Shown: positions 60,857 to 61,841 of the stretch, one piece after another
Layout: each line of letters starts with the position of its first letter
Numbering within the stretch: position 1 is the stretch's first letter
Source of the DNA: HyVt-337 sp964428895
Lineage (GTDB): Bacteria; Planctomycetota; Phycisphaerae; SM23-33
Direction of reading: 5' to 3'
Assembly (NCBI GenBank): GCA_964428895.1
Contig: CAYRZU010000009.1
Span: 1 to 61,841, forward strand
Length of the DNA stretch: 61,841 bases
Translations under genes and position numbers: made by a program
The notes under the pieces: model-generated
What the model was told of the DNA's origin: nothing
What the model saw: the letters and a program-made list of their open reading frames with translations, nothing else
The model's database searches: none

Positions 60857-61570
60857 ATGCGTAAATTGACTGTGCTATTGACTGTGCTGCTTTTGGCCGC
60901 AGCCGCCCACGCCGATGTCGTGCTGTTTTCCGGCGCTCGGTATGACGTTGTCATTACGGACCCGGTTCCGGTTGGCTCCGGCGCGGAAGGCCTGGTCGGC
61001 TTCACGCTGAAGTTCCTTAATACCACCGGCGATGCCGGCTACGACGCCGGCAGTGTTGACGGCGTTTACTTCGGCTACACGGGCATCTCAGGCGAACTGC
61101 ACCAGCACAATTCGGCCGCCCTCGAACCGATTTCGCCGACCACCGATAAGACGTACGCGACGGCGATTGACACGCACTTCGCCCAGAGCTCGGCGGACAT
61201 GCTGGTCGTTTCGACCCCGACCGAAGACAACGGCGTGGCCCCCAGTACCGAACCGTCCGACGCCCCCCCGCCGTTCGACGGCTTTGGCGGCACGAGCTTC
61301 GGCACGTTCCTGACGGGCACCTGGGCCGTGGATGCGGCTGCGAGTTTCGAATTGGCCTACATCGTGATCGCCGATCCGGGTCTGCCCCTGGTGGCATTGC
61401 CGTTCGGCACCGGCCTGGTCCACAACGACTTCTTCATCAGTGGCACCAAGGGCGGCGAGATCTTCCAGTTCGATATCGGCGTTCCCGAGCCGGCCACGAT
61501 GGGCCTGCTGAGCGTCGGAGGCATCGCGGCTCTGCTGCGCGCGGCTCTGCTGCGTCGCCGGAAGAAGTAA
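60857..61570 (+). CDS. PEP-CTERM secreted protein
   Basis: 237 residues: signal peptide MRKLTVLLTVLLLAAAAHA, a beta-rich acidic body (LLVGFTLKFLNTTGDAGYD-like start), and the sorting tail VPEPATMGLLSVGGIAALL ending in RRRKK. The PEP-CTERM motif is canonical and ends the protein. AAAGGAG lies 7 bases before the ATG; a hairpin terminator follows. Exported and probably surface-attached after exosortase action. Function unknown; the two PEP-CTERM proteins are divergent in sequence. Confidence 0.93.
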   Translation: MRKLTVLLTVLLLAAAAHADVVLFSGARYDVVITDPVPVGSGAEGLVGFTLKFLNTTGDAGYDAGSVDGVYFGYTGISGELHQHNSAALEPISPTTDKTYATAIDTHFAQSSADMLVVSTPTEDNGVAPSTEPSDAPPPFDGFGGTSFGTFLTGTWAVDAAASFELAYIVIADPGLPLVALPFGTGLVHNDFFISGTKGGEIFQFDIGVPEPATMGLLSVGGIAALLRAALLRRRKK

Positions 61571-61607
61571 GAAACTAGCCCACTAGGCTAGAGTTGTAAG
61601 AGATAGA

Positions 61608-61638
61608 GCGGTGGTCACTTATCACAAGTGGCCGCCGC
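61608..61638 (+). terminator. Hairpin terminator after the PEP-CTERM gene
   Basis: 13-bp stem with two G-U wobbles (61608-61620 and 61626-61638), 5-base loop, followed by TTGTCTTTG. Confidence 0.75.
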
Positions 61639-61732
61639 TTGTCTTTGCGCCGTGTCAAAAAAACTGGGATCCCCATTTGGGTTTTCGCCTCTCGGTCAAA
61701 CAATAAGATGCTCCTTATCTCTCCTTCCGAAC

Positions 61733-61773
61733 GATATCGGGCGGCGATCCCAAGCGGATCGTCGCCCGATATC
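61733..61773. other. Long near-perfect hairpin
   Basis: Arms 61733-61749 and 61757-61773 pair at 16 of 17 positions with a 7-base loop. Core GATATCGGGCG. No coding frame is credible here. Could be a second terminator, a small RNA end or part of a repeat element that continues past the window. Confidence 0.55.
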
Positions 61774-61841
61774 AATTTACCAACTCCCTGTACGTCGTCA
61801 GCGACAATGGTAATCCGTGGGCGTTGAACTAAGTCACGGAT

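Noticed and set aside
61575..61775. 66-codon minus-strand frame at the window end
   Set aside because: It runs through two hairpins including a terminator and has no ribosome binding site.
1..61841. tRNA, rRNA or CRISPR features
   Set aside because: No TPsiC-loop-like sequence in a cloverleaf context, no rRNA sequence and no regularly spaced direct repeats were found by eye; a tRNAscan search would settle the tRNA question.

Overview
The window is GC-rich, densely packed bacterial DNA. The gene content points to a planctomycete, probably of the Phycisphaerae type: two PEP-CTERM proteins, a FlgI-like lipoprotein outside any flagellar cluster, a large DUF11 lipoprotein of the OmcB kind, sulfatases, several uroporphyrinogen-decarboxylase-like (URO-D) proteins, LL-diaminopimelate aminotransferase, a futalosine-pathway menaquinone gene (mqnA), and many Tat or lipoprotein signal peptides. 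This assignment rests on gene content only. I saw no rRNA, tRNA, CRISPR array or canonical insertion sequence.

Layout. 1-2.2 kb (minus): ribH-nusB and the partial ftsY, interrupted by a small cassette carrying a GxxExxY gene between inverted copies of a 10-bp tandem repeat. 2.2-9.2 kb (minus): membrane and secreted proteins (TPR-like proteins, a protease-fold PDZ protein without a catalytic triad) and lgt. 9.4-12.9 kb (minus): a tightly overlapping operon dapL - unknown - folK - deoxynucleoside kinase - panC. 13-21.3 kb (minus): smc, a FlgI-like lipoprotein, a triple-LysM protein and ackA. 21.4-23.3 kb: a lower-GC island with a decayed HSP90-like ATPase gene, partly bounded by a near-perfect 25-bp direct repeat. 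23.4-30.4 kb (plus): a catabolic-looking operon with a glycyl radical enzyme, an RpiB/LacA-like protein, a sulfatase, two URO-D proteins and a membrane protein. 30.5-37.6 kb: two small lipoproteins, the divergent/convergent tatC and tatA, a Tat-exported aldo/keto reductase with a cysteine cluster, and a redox operon (DUF6599-like, DUF362, polyferredoxin membrane protein). 37.7-46.4 kb (plus): two more URO-D proteins, an exported isoaspartyl methyltransferase, a membrane spermidine-synthase-like protein and two alkaline-phosphatase-superfamily lipoproteins. 46.3-48.6 kb (minus): peroxiredoxin lipoprotein - radical SAM - thioredoxin lipoprotein. 48.7-58.2 kb (minus): DUF11 protein, MscS channel, HAD, STAS, GH16, a frameshifted sulfatase and an unusual sigma factor with a duplicated N-terminal module. 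58.5-61.8 kb: mqnA and two PEP-CTERM proteins.

Functionally the window mixes housekeeping genes (export, cofactors, chromosome segregation, lipoprotein maturation) with an anaerobic or polysaccharide-oriented accessory set. Sulfatases, GH16, the glycyl radical enzyme and four URO-D/methyltransferase-fold proteins suggest use of sulfated and perhaps methylated polymers, but the substrate cannot be read from the sequence. The best candidates for something new are the glycyl radical/URO-D/sulfatase locus, the GxxExxY inverted-repeat cassette, the sigma factor with a tandem N-terminal duplication, and the redox-lipoprotein/radical SAM operon.
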